NCBI GenBank assembly: GCA_945607605.1
Contig: CALYZE010000024.1
Span: forward strand, 1-36,029
Direction of reading: 5' to 3'
Origin: an uncultured Bacteroides sp.
GTDB lineage: Bacteria; Bacteroidota; Bacteroidia; Bacteroidales; Bacteroidaceae
Length of the DNA stretch: 36,029 nt
Shown here: piece after piece, positions 1 to 7,949 of the stretch
Layout of the letters: each line of letters begins with the position of its first letter
How positions within the stretch are numbered: position 1 is the stretch's first letter
Made by a program: the position numbers and the translations under genes
The notes under the pieces: model-generated
Databases searched by the model: none
The model's input: the letters and a program-made list of their open reading frames with translations, nothing else
What the model was told of the DNA's origin: nothing

Positions 1-131
1 TTATCTCATAAAGTGGGTTAATTCATTGCAAAAGTCGATAATCGCCTTCAATAAAAGGAGGATAATCTATCGGAATAGGTGTAAAAAACACATTCACACC
101 CCGCAAAACAATAAATCTTGATTTCAACCAA

Positions 132-1655
132 TTATTCCACTAAAGCGTTCAGATATACCTCCAGATTCGTGTAGCCTTCTTTACTCAATGTAGCAGATAC
201 TCCATCTGAAACCTCTTGTGGGTTCAACCCATGCACTATTTCCCATATATCCGGCATTCCGTCGCCATCCGTATCTTTCAAATCATTGGCAACAATACCG
301 CCATCACTCAAATCCGGCCAGGCACTGATGGCTCCTTCCGGTTTCACATCGGCAGGAATATCTATCAACCCGGGAACCTCTTTAGCATTTTGCGTAATAC
401 TTCCACTATACGTTGCTGTACCATTACGGGTTTCGGATACGATACGTTCGTCAATGAGGTCACGCCATTTCGAACAACCTGCGTCTTCAAGTACCAAACG
501 ATATGCCTCTTCTGCCGTATGAGTGGTAATCACTCCGGTCTCCAAAGGAGAAGACAAACGCATTTCTCTTTTCACCTTTTCCGTAAAAGTATGATCACAA
601 GCAGCATTATTAATTTGTGCGTAAATACCCTTCGTCCAGTTATCCCGGGATACATCAGGATGTCCTTCCACCACATTCCCGTCTACGTAAAGCTGTCCCC
701 AGACATGCTCCATGGGTTGCCAAACGTTAGGAATACCATCCTCCTGATAACAATATCGGGTGGTGCGAACACCTATGGCGGCAATTCTATAACTGACAGT
801 GCCTTTTGTTGGAGTAGCCGGACCCGGTTTATAATAATTATTGACGATGTTGATTTTCATACCCTCACCACCATAACATCCGTTACCTGCCCAGTTGTAG
901 AAAACATTATTACGCATATCCATATATTCACGACTCTGTGTTTGAGGACGCGGGCCCAGTCGGGGAACACGACTCTCGTGATGTGCTAGCAAATTATGAT
1001 GGAAAGACGCCCCTGCTCCTCCCCAGATAGCTCCGTATCCATGTTTACCTTTGGCATGTCCTGCCGTACGGAGGCTTTCGGAAACCAGGCACCATTGAAC
1101 CGTCAAATTCTCCCCACCATACACAGAGCAAGTTTCATCCACAGACCAACTAATGGAGCAATGATCTATAATCACATGCTTGCTATCCATACAGCACAGA
1201 CCATCCGGTTCACCTCCATTCTCATTACCCACACGGAAGCGAAGGTAACGAACAATCACATTTTCAGCCGTAATCGTAACCGGACAGCGGGCTATGCAGA
1301 TACCTTGTCCCGGAGCAGTCTGTCCGGCAATAGTCAAATCACCATTTGCTATACGCAACTCACGGTTCAAAAAGATGGTACCTGCCACATCAAAAACAAC
1401 CGTACGTGCGCCTTGCTGCATCAGAGCATGCCGCAAAGTTCCTTCTTGGGTGCCATCCATTAAGGTCGTGACATGATACACTTTTCCGCCGCGCCCACCG
1501 GTAGTATAACGTCCAAAACCTTCGGCACCGGGAAATGCCGGCAAATCACGGGCCGTCACGTCACAAACGTTTCCCATTCCTAACCACAACAAACATATAC
1601 ATACGAGATAGATTCCCGGAAATCGGGGTGTTGAATCATCCATTGGTTTTATCAT
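132..1655 (-). CDS. Secreted pectate lyase, PL1-type (Pec_lyase_C fold)
   Basis: Predicted to cleave polygalacturonate by beta-elimination in the periplasm or at the cell surface. The 507-residue product has a hydrophobic stretch at about residues 14-28, consistent with a signal peptide. It is not a clear lipoprotein, because the Cys at 31 lacks a canonical lipobox. The body is a right-handed beta-helix: VIIDHCSISWSVDET (161-175) matches the PL1 'iDH-s-sws-DE' calcium-site region, and SRVPRLGPRP (228-237) matches the PL1 segment with the catalytic arginine. Near residue 460 an Asp-rich DTDGDGMPDIWE motif resembles calcium-binding thrombospondin type-3/EF-hand-like loops common in Bacteroides pectate lyases. 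The start is ATG, with a second Met at residue 5. A TAnnTTTG promoter element lies about 20 bases upstream. It stands alone, about 19 kb from the pectin locus in this window, so it may belong to another locus to the left or be a lone enzyme. The PL1 assignment rests on motifs; the exact subfamily is not determined. Confidence 0.88.
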   Translation of the reverse strand: MIKPMDDSTPRFPGIYLVCICLLWLGMGNVCDVTARDLPAFPGAEGFGRYTTGGRGGKVYHVTTLMDGTQEGTLRHALMQQGARTVVFDVAGTIFLNRELRIANGDLTIAGQTAPGQGICIARCPVTITAENVIVRYLRFRVGNENGGEPDGLCCMDSKHVIIDHCSISWSVDETCSVYGGENLTVQWCLVSESLRTAGHAKGKHGYGAIWGGAGASFHHNLLAHHESRVPRLGPRPQTQSREYMDMRNNVFYNWAGNGCYGGEGMKINIVNNYYKPGPATPTKGTVSYRIAAIGVRTTRYCYQEDGIPNVWQPMEHVWGQLYVDGNVVEGHPDVSRDNWTKGIYAQINNAACDHTFTEKVKREMRLSSPLETGVITTHTAEEAYRLVLEDAGCSKWRDLIDERIVSETRNGTATYSGSITQNAKEVPGLIDIPADVKPEGAISAWPDLSDGGIVANDLKDTDGDGMPDIWEIVHGLNPQEVSDGVSATLSKEGYTNLEVYLNALVE

Positions 1656-1676
1656 AGTATTCTCTATTTATTGAGG

Positions 1677-1684
1677 CAAAGATA
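1677..1684 (-). promoter_or_regulatory. -7 promoter element for the pectate lyase gene
   Basis: Read on the minus strand, the sequence is TATCTTTG, a full match to the Bacteroides -7 consensus TAnnTTTG. It lies 21 bases upstream of the ATG. No clear TTG -33 element is visible at the usual 19-21 base spacing. Confidence 0.55.
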
Positions 1685-1722
1685 GACCGCCTCCAATAGA
1701 AAGTAGAGGATTATTTATCAGA

Positions 1723-1751
1723 AAAGGTGAAAAAACTAGTTTTCCACCTTT
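1723..1751 (-). terminator. Terminator downstream of the MalY-like aminotransferase
   Basis: There is an inverted repeat with outer arms AAAGGTG/CACCTTT and inner arms AAAAC/GTTTT around a TA centre. On the minus strand it begins 46 bases after the aminotransferase stop codon and ends in a T-rich stretch. It separates that gene from the pectate lyase transcript. It was identified by eye; folding energy was not computed. Confidence 0.55.
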
Positions 1752-1796
1752 CCCTTTTACCTGCCATCCTTAAGCAGGAAATCATTTATCGTCTAT

Positions 1797-2966
1797 TTAG
1801 AGTTGCTTCACCGCTGCTTCCAACTGCATCAAAGCCTGCTTCAGTACCGAACGAGGACAGCCGACATTCCATCTCATGAAGCCTCTCCCCGCTTCGCCAA
1901 ACACAGTCCCGTCGTTCAATGCCAAATGCGCCTTCTCAACAAAAAACTGCACCAATTCTTCCTGAGTCAGATTCAAAGCACGGCAGTCCAAATAGATGAG
2001 ATAGGAAGCCTGTGGACGTATCATGCTAATGCCCGGTATATGGTCACGCAGATAATTTTCCGTAAAGTCAATATTATCCTTTACATAATCCAACATCTGT
2101 TCCAACCATTCTTCACCATGCGTATAAGCTGCTGCCGCACCGATGTAAGCCAACAGATGCCCCTCACTAAACTCGCCCGCCCCCATAAACTTCTGGAAAC
2201 ATGACCGAATCTTTTCATCCATAATCACCGCATACGAACTGCCCAACCCTGGCATATTGAATGCCTTACTGGGAGCCATGAAAGTCAAAGAAACCTGTGC
2301 TGCAGCTTCCGAAACAGTAGCAAACGAATGATGTTTATAAGGCGGTAAAGTCAGGTCCGCATGTATTTCATCGGAAATCACAAGTACATCGTTCTCTTTA
2401 CAGATCTCAGCAATCTGTTGCAATTCCTCTAACTTCCAAACGCGCCCGCCCGGATTATGAGGATTACAGAAAATCAATACCTTGCAACCTTTAATATCTT
2501 GTCGGAAGCGATCGAAGTTTATCTCATATTGTCCGTCCTGTAAATCAAGTGCCGAATAAACAACTTCACGTTCCATACGCTCAGTCACCTGAAAAAAAGG
2601 ATGATAAACCGGCGTCATCACCAATACCTTGTCACCGGGCTTCGTAAAACAGTGTAAAGCAAAGGCCTGCCCACGCACGATACCGGGTACAAAAGTCAGC
2701 ATCTCACGTGTAATATTCCATTCATGTCGATGACGCAGCCAGTTGCAAATGGAGTCGTACCATTCTTCGCAAGCAAAGGTATAACCCAACACTTCATGTT
2801 CAAGCCGTTTACGCAAAGCATCCATCACAAACGGAGGAGTACGGAAATCCATATCTGCCACCCACATGGGGAGCAAATCGTCACGATTCCATATCTCTTT
2901 TACGGCATCCCACTTCACGGAATTGACCCCTCGGCGTTCTATCACTTCATCAAAATTGTATCGCAT
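1797..2966 (-). CDS. MalY/PatB-family PLP-dependent aminotransferase or cystathionine beta-lyase
   Basis: A fold-type I PLP enzyme of 389 residues, the usual length for the MalY/PatB family. This family mostly catalyses C-S beta-elimination (cystathionine to homocysteine, pyruvate and ammonia) and is often annotated as aminotransferase. The N-terminus 'FDEVIERRGVNSVKWD' with 'MWVADMDF' (34-41) is the typical MalY/PatB opening. CNPHNPGGR (167-175) is the substrate/PLP loop, SDEIHADL (198-205) carries the Asp that pairs with the PLP pyridine nitrogen, and APSKAFNMPGL (231-241) holds the Schiff-base lysine K234. It is divergently transcribed from the HAD gene, with a 91-base shared promoter region. 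A cytoplasmic role in sulfur amino acid metabolism is inferred. Family confidence is high; the exact reaction is less sure. Confidence 0.88.
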   Translation of the reverse strand: MRYNFDEVIERRGVNSVKWDAVKEIWNRDDLLPMWVADMDFRTPPFVMDALRKRLEHEVLGYTFACEEWYDSICNWLRHRHEWNITREMLTFVPGIVRGQAFALHCFTKPGDKVLVMTPVYHPFFQVTERMEREVVYSALDLQDGQYEINFDRFRQDIKGCKVLIFCNPHNPGGRVWKLEELQQIAEICKENDVLVISDEIHADLTLPPYKHHSFATVSEAAAQVSLTFMAPSKAFNMPGLGSSYAVIMDEKIRSCFQKFMGAGEFSEGHLLAYIGAAAAYTHGEEWLEQMLDYVKDNIDFTENYLRDHIPGISMIRPQASYLIYLDCRALNLTQEELVQFFVEKAHLALNDGTVFGEAGRGFMRWNVGCPRSVLKQALMQLEAAVKQL

Positions 2967-2995
2967 AGTTTAAGTCTTTTACATTTATTTATCTA

Positions 2996-3003
2996 CAAAA
3001 GTA
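2996..3003 (-). promoter_or_regulatory. -7 element for the MalY-like gene
   Basis: The minus-strand reading TACTTTTG matches TAnnTTTG and lies 29 bases before the ATG. It forms one arm of a 9-bp perfect inverted repeat whose other arm (3024-3032) contains the -7 element of the opposite gene, so the two promoters are nested head to head. Confidence 0.5.
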
Positions 3004-3024
3004 CTCAAAAGGAAAGATATTTCG

Positions 3025-3032
3025 TACTTTTG
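3025..3032 (+). promoter_or_regulatory. -7 element for the HAD hydrolase/helicase pair
   Basis: TACTTTTG matches the Bacteroides -7 consensus and lies 25 bases before the ATG of the HAD gene. It mirrors the minus-strand element at 2996-3003, across a spacer of about 20 bases. No good -33 TTG is seen; the expected -33 position falls in the other promoter's -7 box. Confidence 0.5.
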
Positions 3033-3057
3033 CACACAAGTAAATAAAACGACTCTT

Positions 3058-3852
3058 ATGATTAAAGCCTTATTTTTTGACATTGACGGCACATTGGTAA
3101 GCTTCAACACCCATGAAATTCCAGTCTCTACCATCGAAGCATTGACTGCTGCCAAAGCCCAAGGCATACATATATTTATCTCAACAGGACGTCCGGGTAT
3201 TATTATCAACAATCTTGCCCTTCTGCAAGAGCGAAATCTCATTGACGGTTATATCACTATGAATGGTGGCTATTGTTTTGTAGGTAAAGAAGTTATTTAC
3301 AAAAGTGCCATTCTCTCAAGAGATGTACAGGCCATTATGCAGTATTGTACAGATCGAGACATTCCCTGCATTGCCGTAGGCGAGCATGACATTTGTGTTT
3401 GCCAACCCAATCAGTTGGTAACACAAATATTTCATGACTTCCTAAAAGTGGATGCTCTCCCTGTAAAAACACCTGAAGAGGCCATCAAAGGAAAAGAAAT
3501 ATTCCAAATGACCCCTTTCATCACAGCAGAAGAAGAGCAAGAACTCCTTCCTTCTATCCCTAATTGTGAAATAGGTCGTTGGTATCCTGCTTTTGCCGAT
3601 ATCACAGCCAAAGGAAATACCAAACAGAAAGGTATGGATGAAATCATTCGCCACTTCAACATCCGATTGGAAGAAACGATGGCCTTCGGCGATGGAGGAA
3701 ACGATATCAGCATGCTCCGTCATGCAGGAATTGGTATAGCGATGGATAATGCCAATGAGGAAGTCAAAGCAGTTGCCGACTATATTACGACCTCTGTCGA
3801 TGACAACGGTATAGCCAACGCTCTGAGGCACTTCAAGATCATTGATAAATAA
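3058..3852 (+). CDS. Cof-type HAD-IIB family hydrolase
   Basis: A cytoplasmic phosphatase of the Cof/YbiV group acting on sugar phosphates or similar small phosphorylated metabolites; the substrate is not predictable. The 264 residues show HAD motif I FFDIDGTL (residues 6-13, nucleophile Asp), motif II in ISTGRPG (about 41-47), a motif III Lys in the KGNTKQKGMDEI region typical of the family, and motif IV FGDGGNDISML (about 220-230). The large insertion between motifs II and III is the type IIB cap. Length is normal. The ATG start has a well-placed -7 element. The PIF1-like helicase gene starts only 5 bases after its stop, so the two are almost certainly co-transcribed, though no functional link is evident. 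Confidence 0.9.
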   Translation: MIKALFFDIDGTLVSFNTHEIPVSTIEALTAAKAQGIHIFISTGRPGIIINNLALLQERNLIDGYITMNGGYCFVGKEVIYKSAILSRDVQAIMQYCTDRDIPCIAVGEHDICVCQPNQLVTQIFHDFLKVDALPVKTPEEAIKGKEIFQMTPFITAEEEQELLPSIPNCEIGRWYPAFADITAKGNTKQKGMDEIIRHFNIRLEETMAFGDGGNDISMLRHAGIGIAMDNANEEVKAVADYITTSVDDNGIANALRHFKIIDK

Positions 3853-3857
3853 GCATT

Positions 3858-5600
3858 GTGACTTTCACGCCCGACACCCGGAATAAAGAGTTTCAAGATG
3901 CGCTGAACCTCATTCAATACACCCGCCAGTCTGTATTCCTGACGGGTAAGGCCGGTACGGGTAAATCAACTTTCTTGCGATATATCTGCGAACACACTAA
4001 AAAGAAGCACGTTGTGCTTGCTCCCACCGGCATAGCTGCCATCAATGCAGGAGGTAGTACCTTGCATAGTTTCTTTAAACTACCGTTCTACCCGCTTCTG
4101 CCCGACGATCCCAATTTCAGTCTGCAACGGGGGCGCATTCATGAATTCTTTAAATATACCAAGCCTCATCGCAAACTGCTTGAGGAGCTGGAACTGGTTA
4201 TCATCGATGAGATTTCGATGGTACGTGCCGATATCATTGATGCGGTTGACCGCATTCTCCGTGTCTATTCCAGAAACCTTCGCGAACCTTTCGGAGGTAA
4301 ACAAATACTGCTGGTAGGTGATGTTTTTCAGCTAGAGCCCGTTGTAAAAGGAGATGAACGGGAAATATTGAACCGCTTCTACCCTACCCCTTATTTCTTC
4401 TCTGCAAGAGTTTTCAGTCAGATAGATCTTGTCTCCATCGAATTGCAGAAAGTGTATCGTCAGACAGACAAGGTATTCGTCAGTGTGCTGGATCATATTC
4501 GCAACAATACTGTCGGCTCGTCTGATCTACAGCTGCTCAACACCCGTTACGGTACACAGATAGAGCAATCAGAAGCCGATATGTACATTACGCTCGCCAC
4601 CCGTCGCGACAATGTAGACTATATCAATGACAAGAAACTGGCAGAACTTCCCGGCGAGTCGGTTACTTTCTATGGAGAAACTACAGGTGACTTCCCGGAA
4701 AGCAGTCTCCCCACTTCAAAAGAACTCGTACTGAAGCCGGGCGCACAAATCATTTTTATCAAGAATGATTTTGATCGCCGTTGGGTCAATGGAACTATCG
4801 GCATAATCAGTGGCTTCGACCCCATTGAAGAGACTCTTTACGTCATTACCGACGATGGTAAAGAGTGCGATGTTAAGCGAGAATCATGGCGCAACATCCG
4901 CTATAAATACAACGAAGAGAAGAAACAGATTGAAGAAGAAGAACTGGGAACCTTTACCCAATATCCCGTTCGCTTGGCTTGGGCCATCACGGTCCATAAA
5001 AGCCAAGGGCTTACTTTCAGTCGGGTAGTCATCGATTTTACAGGCGGAGTGTTTGCCGGTGGGCAAGCTTATGTAGCACTCAGCCGCTGTACCTCTCTGG
5101 AAGGTATCCAGCTAAAGAAACCCATCAGTCGTGCCGACGTTTTTGTCCGCCCTGAAATTGTGGGCTTTGCCGAACGTTTCAACAACCGGCAAGCCATAGA
5201 CCGTGCCTTGAAGCAAGCCCAAGCAGACGTGCAATACGCTGCTGCCGCCAAAGCATTTGATGAAGGCAAGTTCGATGTATTTCTTGACGAATTTTTCAAA
5301 GCTATCCACTCTCGCTATGATATAGAAAAGCCCGTTTCACAACGCCTCATCCGTCGGAAGTTGAATCTGATCAACCAACTGAAGGAAGAGAACCGGGCAC
5401 TGAAACAAGCCGCTTTGGAAAAAGAAAAAGCCCTCGTAAAGTATGCTCGTGAATACATCACCATGGGTGACGAATGTCTGAAACATGACATGAAAGAAGC
5501 TGCCATGAAAAATTATGAGAAAGCAGTCACGCTTTGTCCCAAGTTCAAAGAAGCCTGGAAGAAAATAAAGAAACTGGAGAAAGAGATGCTAAAAAGATGA
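3858..5600 (+). CDS. PIF1/RecD-like DNA helicase with C-terminal coiled coil and TPR
   Basis: An ATP-dependent superfamily 1 helicase, probably acting on DNA during replication or repair. Among the 580 residues are Walker A GKAGTGKST (30-38), Walker B VIIDEISM (about 113-120), the motif III-like GDVFQLEPV, and near residue 380 AITVHKSQGLTF plus YVALSRC, which are the last SF1 motifs in the UvrD_C_2-type domain. After about residue 490 there is a Lys/Glu-rich coiled coil, and residues about 535-575 look like a TPR unit (YITMGDECLKHDMKEAAMKN and following). The only start matching homology at the N-terminus is GTG at 3858, 5 bases after the HAD stop, which implies translational coupling. The core helicase call is strong. 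The role of the tail is not known, though it suggests a protein-protein contact. Confidence 0.9.
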   Translation: MTFTPDTRNKEFQDALNLIQYTRQSVFLTGKAGTGKSTFLRYICEHTKKKHVVLAPTGIAAINAGGSTLHSFFKLPFYPLLPDDPNFSLQRGRIHEFFKYTKPHRKLLEELELVIIDEISMVRADIIDAVDRILRVYSRNLREPFGGKQILLVGDVFQLEPVVKGDEREILNRFYPTPYFFSARVFSQIDLVSIELQKVYRQTDKVFVSVLDHIRNNTVGSSDLQLLNTRYGTQIEQSEADMYITLATRRDNVDYINDKKLAELPGESVTFYGETTGDFPESSLPTSKELVLKPGAQIIFIKNDFDRRWVNGTIGIISGFDPIEETLYVITDDGKECDVKRESWRNIRYKYNEEKKQIEEEELGTFTQYPVRLAWAITVHKSQGLTFSRVVIDFTGGVFAGGQAYVALSRCTSLEGIQLKKPISRADVFVRPEIVGFAERFNNRQAIDRALKQAQADVQYAAAAKAFDEGKFDVFLDEFFKAIHSRYDIEKPVSQRLIRRKLNLINQLKEENRALKQAALEKEKALVKYAREYITMGDECLKHDMKEAAMKNYEKAVTLCPKFKEAWKKIKKLEKEMLKR

Positions 5601-5605
5601 ATTTC

Positions 5606-5636
5606 TTGCTTATAAGTTGATTATTAGTTATTTTTG
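5606..5636 (+). promoter_or_regulatory. Promoter of the Sua5/YciO gene
   Basis: TTG at 5606-5608 and TATTTTTG at 5629-5636 (match to TAnnTTTG) are separated by 20 bases, which is the Bacteroides -33/-7 layout. Transcription would begin near 5643. This excludes the in-frame TTG at 5617 and supports the ATG at 5668 as the start. Confidence 0.7.
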
Positions 5637-5667
5637 TGCGCTATTCATCACAAAACCCCACTCTGCC

Positions 5668-6282
5668 ATGCTACTGAAACTTTATGAAAAAAACAATAAT
5701 CCTGACGACCTGCAACAAGTCATCAACATCCTAAACGACGGAGGTATTATCATCTATCCCACCGATACCGTATATGCTATCGGTTGCCACGGGTTGAAAG
5801 AGCGTGCCATCGAACGAATCTGTCAACTCAAGGATATTGATCCGAAAAAGAACAATCTGTCCATCATCTGTTACAATTTAAGTAGCATCAGTGAATATGC
5901 CAAGGTGAACAACAACACGTTTAAACTAATGAAGCGCAACTTGCCCGGAGCTTTTACCTTCATTCTGAATGGCACGACCCGTCTGCCCAAGATCTTCCGC
6001 AATCGAAAAGAAGTCGGTATACGTATGCCGGACAACCCCATTAGCCAGGAAATAGCCCGTCTATTAGATGCACCGATCATGACAACCACCCTTCCCTACA
6101 ATGAAGATGAAGACATCGAATACATCACCGATCCCGAACTCATAGAAGAAAAATTCGGCCATATTGTGGACTTAGTGATTGACGGAGGCATTGGCGGTAC
6201 GGAAGCTTCTACTATAGTGAACTGCACCAACGAAGAAATTGAAATCGTCCGTCAAGGAAAAGGTTGGCTCGATGAAGGATAA
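5668..6282 (+). CDS. Sua5/YciO/YrdC family protein (L-threonylcarbamoyladenylate synthase-like)
   Basis: A YrdC-domain protein of 204 residues. The family makes threonylcarbamoyl-AMP from threonine, bicarbonate and ATP for the t6A modification of ANN-decoding tRNAs; YciO-like paralogs are less well defined. Visible hallmarks are the nucleotide-binding segment GGIIIYPTDTVYAIGC near residues 23-38, a KNNLSIICYN-type loop, the PGAFTFILNGTTRLPK core and IGIRMPDNP-like VGIRMPDNP. The C-terminus ends shortly after STIVNCTNEEIEIVRQG, so it has only the YrdC domain and no Sua5 extension. It also shows the shorter YciO-type features, so a YciO paralog is as likely as the TsaC function. The start is ATG 5668; the frame is open upstream to a TTG at 5617, but that codon lies between the -33 and -7 promoter boxes. 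Confidence 0.87.
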   Translation: MLLKLYEKNNNPDDLQQVINILNDGGIIIYPTDTVYAIGCHGLKERAIERICQLKDIDPKKNNLSIICYNLSSISEYAKVNNNTFKLMKRNLPGAFTFILNGTTRLPKIFRNRKEVGIRMPDNPISQEIARLLDAPIMTTTLPYNEDEDIEYITDPELIEEKFGHIVDLVIDGGIGGTEASTIVNCTNEEIEIVRQGKGWLDEG

Positions 6283-6340
6283 AATCAAAATCACACGAAC
6301 CTATTTCTAAACATTTTCCGGTTCCTGTCTGTTTCTATCA

Positions 6341-7378
6341 ATGAAACAAAGAGACTCTATGAGCACCAAGGAACAATATTGGAAATATTCCTTAATTACA
6401 ATCATCCTAGGATTAGGCATCATCCTTTTCCGACAAATCACCCCTTTCTTAGGTGGTTTTTTAGGTGCGCTGACTATCTATATCCTAGTCAGAAAGCAGA
6501 TGATCTACTTATCCACCACGCGGAAGATGAAACGCAGCATAGCTGCCACTCTTATCACTGCAGAAGCGATTCTATGTTTTTTGGTTCCTCTGGCATTGGT
6601 AGTATGGTTGGCTGTCATCAATCTACAGCACCTCAATCTCGACCCGCAAACCCTCATTGCTCCGTTTGAAGAAGCTGCTTCCATCATTAAGGCTAAAACC
6701 GGATACAACCTATTAAGCGGAGATATCCTTTCCTACGTTATATCTATCCTTCCACGTATTGGACAGGCCGTAATGGGCAGTATCAGTAGTTTTGTGGTGA
6801 ATATGTTCGTACTTGTTTTTGTTCTGTACTTTATGTTGATAAGTGGCAAGAAGATGGAAACATACTTCAACGATATTCTCCCTTTCAACGACAAGAATAC
6901 ACAGCATGTAGTGTCGGAAATCAATATGATCGTTCGCTCCAACGCGATTGGTATTCCCTTGCTAGCCATCATTCAGGGCGGAGTAGCCATGATAGGCTAT
7001 TGGATATTTGGTGCCCCTAACATTTTACTCTCAGGACTTTTCACTTGCTTTGCAAGTATCATTCCGATGGTGGGTACCTCTTTAGTATGGATTCCCATAG
7101 CCGTATATATGGCCTTGATAGGCAACTGGCTTCAAGCTCTCGGACTGGCTGCCTTCGGTGCAATTATCATCTCCCAACTCGACAATCTGATACGTTTCAT
7201 GATTCAGAAGAAGATGGCGGATATTCATCCGCTCATCACCATTTTCGGTGTAGTAATCGGTTTGTCAATCTTCGGTTTTATGGGCATCATCTTCGGTCCG
7301 TTATTACTTTCTCTTTTCTTCCTTTTTGTGGATATGTTCAAAAAAGGATATCTGGATGGAGGCAGGATGACAGAATGA
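6341..7378 (+). CDS. AI-2E transporter family (PerM-like) membrane protein
   Basis: An integral inner-membrane protein of 345 residues with about seven or eight hydrophobic segments. Two are near the N-terminus (about 15-50), two follow around 65-95 and 145-165, and a dense helical C-terminal half starts near 205. The motif-rich C-terminal part, with SIIPMVGTSLVWIPIAVYMA, the loop around QLDNLIRFMIQKKMADIHPLI and the closing GIIFGPLLLSLFF, is diagnostic of this family (Pfam AI-2E_transport). Members have been linked to autoinducer-2 export, sodium/proton antiport or unknown transport, so the cargo is not inferred. ATG 6341 or the in-frame ATG at 6359 could be the start. It follows the Sua5 gene by 58 bases and probably shares its transcript, since no separate promoter was seen. 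Confidence 0.88.
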   Translation: MKQRDSMSTKEQYWKYSLITIILGLGIILFRQITPFLGGFLGALTIYILVRKQMIYLSTTRKMKRSIAATLITAEAILCFLVPLALVVWLAVINLQHLNLDPQTLIAPFEEAASIIKAKTGYNLLSGDILSYVISILPRIGQAVMGSISSFVVNMFVLVFVLYFMLISGKKMETYFNDILPFNDKNTQHVVSEINMIVRSNAIGIPLLAIIQGGVAMIGYWIFGAPNILLSGLFTCFASIIPMVGTSLVWIPIAVYMALIGNWLQALGLAAFGAIIISQLDNLIRFMIQKKMADIHPLITIFGVVIGLSIFGFMGIIFGPLLLSLFFLFVDMFKKGYLDGGRMTE

Positions 7379-7608
7379 AAAAGAGGTTTGTATACAAATT
7401 ATCTTTTTGACATTTTGTATTTTTAGTTAAGCGAGAATGTGTTGTTTCCGTCCGGATAGCCATGAAAACAAAAATAAGCAAGTTGTTTTGCGCAAAAAAC
7501 AGATTATGAATACAATATCAAAATACTTACATTTATTATAGAGCAAAACCTTTCTTCAAAAATACACATATAAGTGAACATGAAGTAGCAGATAAGTCCG
7601 TTCACGAT

Positions 7609-7696
7609 AAGTAATAGCTCTTTTGCCCCAAGGAAGTAACTCTTTCGCCTGTAAGTAGTAACTCTTTTACCCGGAAGTAGTGGCTCTTTTCTGCAT
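7609..7696 (+). repeat. Four-unit tandem array, exact 22-bp period
   Basis: Units begin at 7609, 7631, 7653 and 7675. The core CTCTTTT or CTCTTTC recurs at 7618, 7640, 7662 and 7684, exactly 22 bases apart, inside a looser consensus AAGTAGTAACTCTTTT followed by GCCC or ACCC. A decayed fifth unit may lie at 7587-7608. There are no unique spacers, so it is not CRISPR. The period is not a multiple of three, so it does not encode a peptide repeat. A related array lies at 25587-25718. Confidence 0.75.
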
Positions 7697-7883
7697 AAAT
7701 CAACCATATCCATGCAAAAGCAGGCAGATATAACGAATAATCATTCATTATTTTCACATCAACTATTCTACAAGGAGATATTTCGCATCAAGTGAAGTTA
7801 CAAAAAACACCAATAATCTATCAATAAGATTAAAAATAAGCAATATTAGTAACTATACGCACAATACCTATCTACAAAAAAGA

Positions 7884-7928
7884 GGCGCATTAACCACGAA
7901 TCTCAATGAGTTTCGTAGTTAATGCGCC
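7884..7928 (-). terminator. Intrinsic terminator of nagB
   Basis: A 17-bp inverted repeat (7884-7900 with 7912-7928, one wobble) with an inner CTC/GAG extension. On the minus strand it is followed by TCTTTTTTG. It lies 21 bases after the nagB stop and is one of the strongest terminators in the window. Confidence 0.85.
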
Positions 7929-7949
7929 CTTTATGAAGTTTTCACTTCT

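Larger units (their letters stand above)
7379..7949. other. 571-base intergenic region between convergent genes
   Basis: No convincing gene is present. The region holds a perfect 12-bp palindrome TTTGTATACAAA (7387-7398), an array of 22-bp degenerate repeats (7609-7696), an AT-rich stretch and the nagB terminator (7884-7928). Weak ORFs on both strands lack homology-like character, a clear ribosome site or compositional support. Confidence 0.6.

Noticed and set aside
1-131. Possible end of another gene on the left edge
   Set aside because: Short open stretches end in stops in all frames examined on the minus strand, and no start or motif is visible. The region is too short to assign.
2724-3047. 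107-codon plus-strand ORF antisense to the aminotransferase gene
   Set aside because: It is a shadow of the real gene on the other strand; there is no independent evidence for it.
5617-5667. TTG start and 17-residue extension of the Sua5/YciO protein
   Set aside because: The TTG lies between the -33 and -7 promoter boxes, and the extension does not match the family N-terminus.
7437-7541. 34-codon plus-strand ORF (starting MCCFRPDSHENKNK) after the AI-2E family gene
   Set aside because: No good promoter (only TATTTTTA) and no recognisable ribosome site or conserved domain; could be chance.
7504-7713. 69-codon minus-strand ORF in the intergenic region upstream of the nagB terminator
   Set aside because: It overlaps the 22-bp repeat array, has no visible promoter or ribosome site, no recognisable motif, and an amino-acid mix typical of AT-rich noise.
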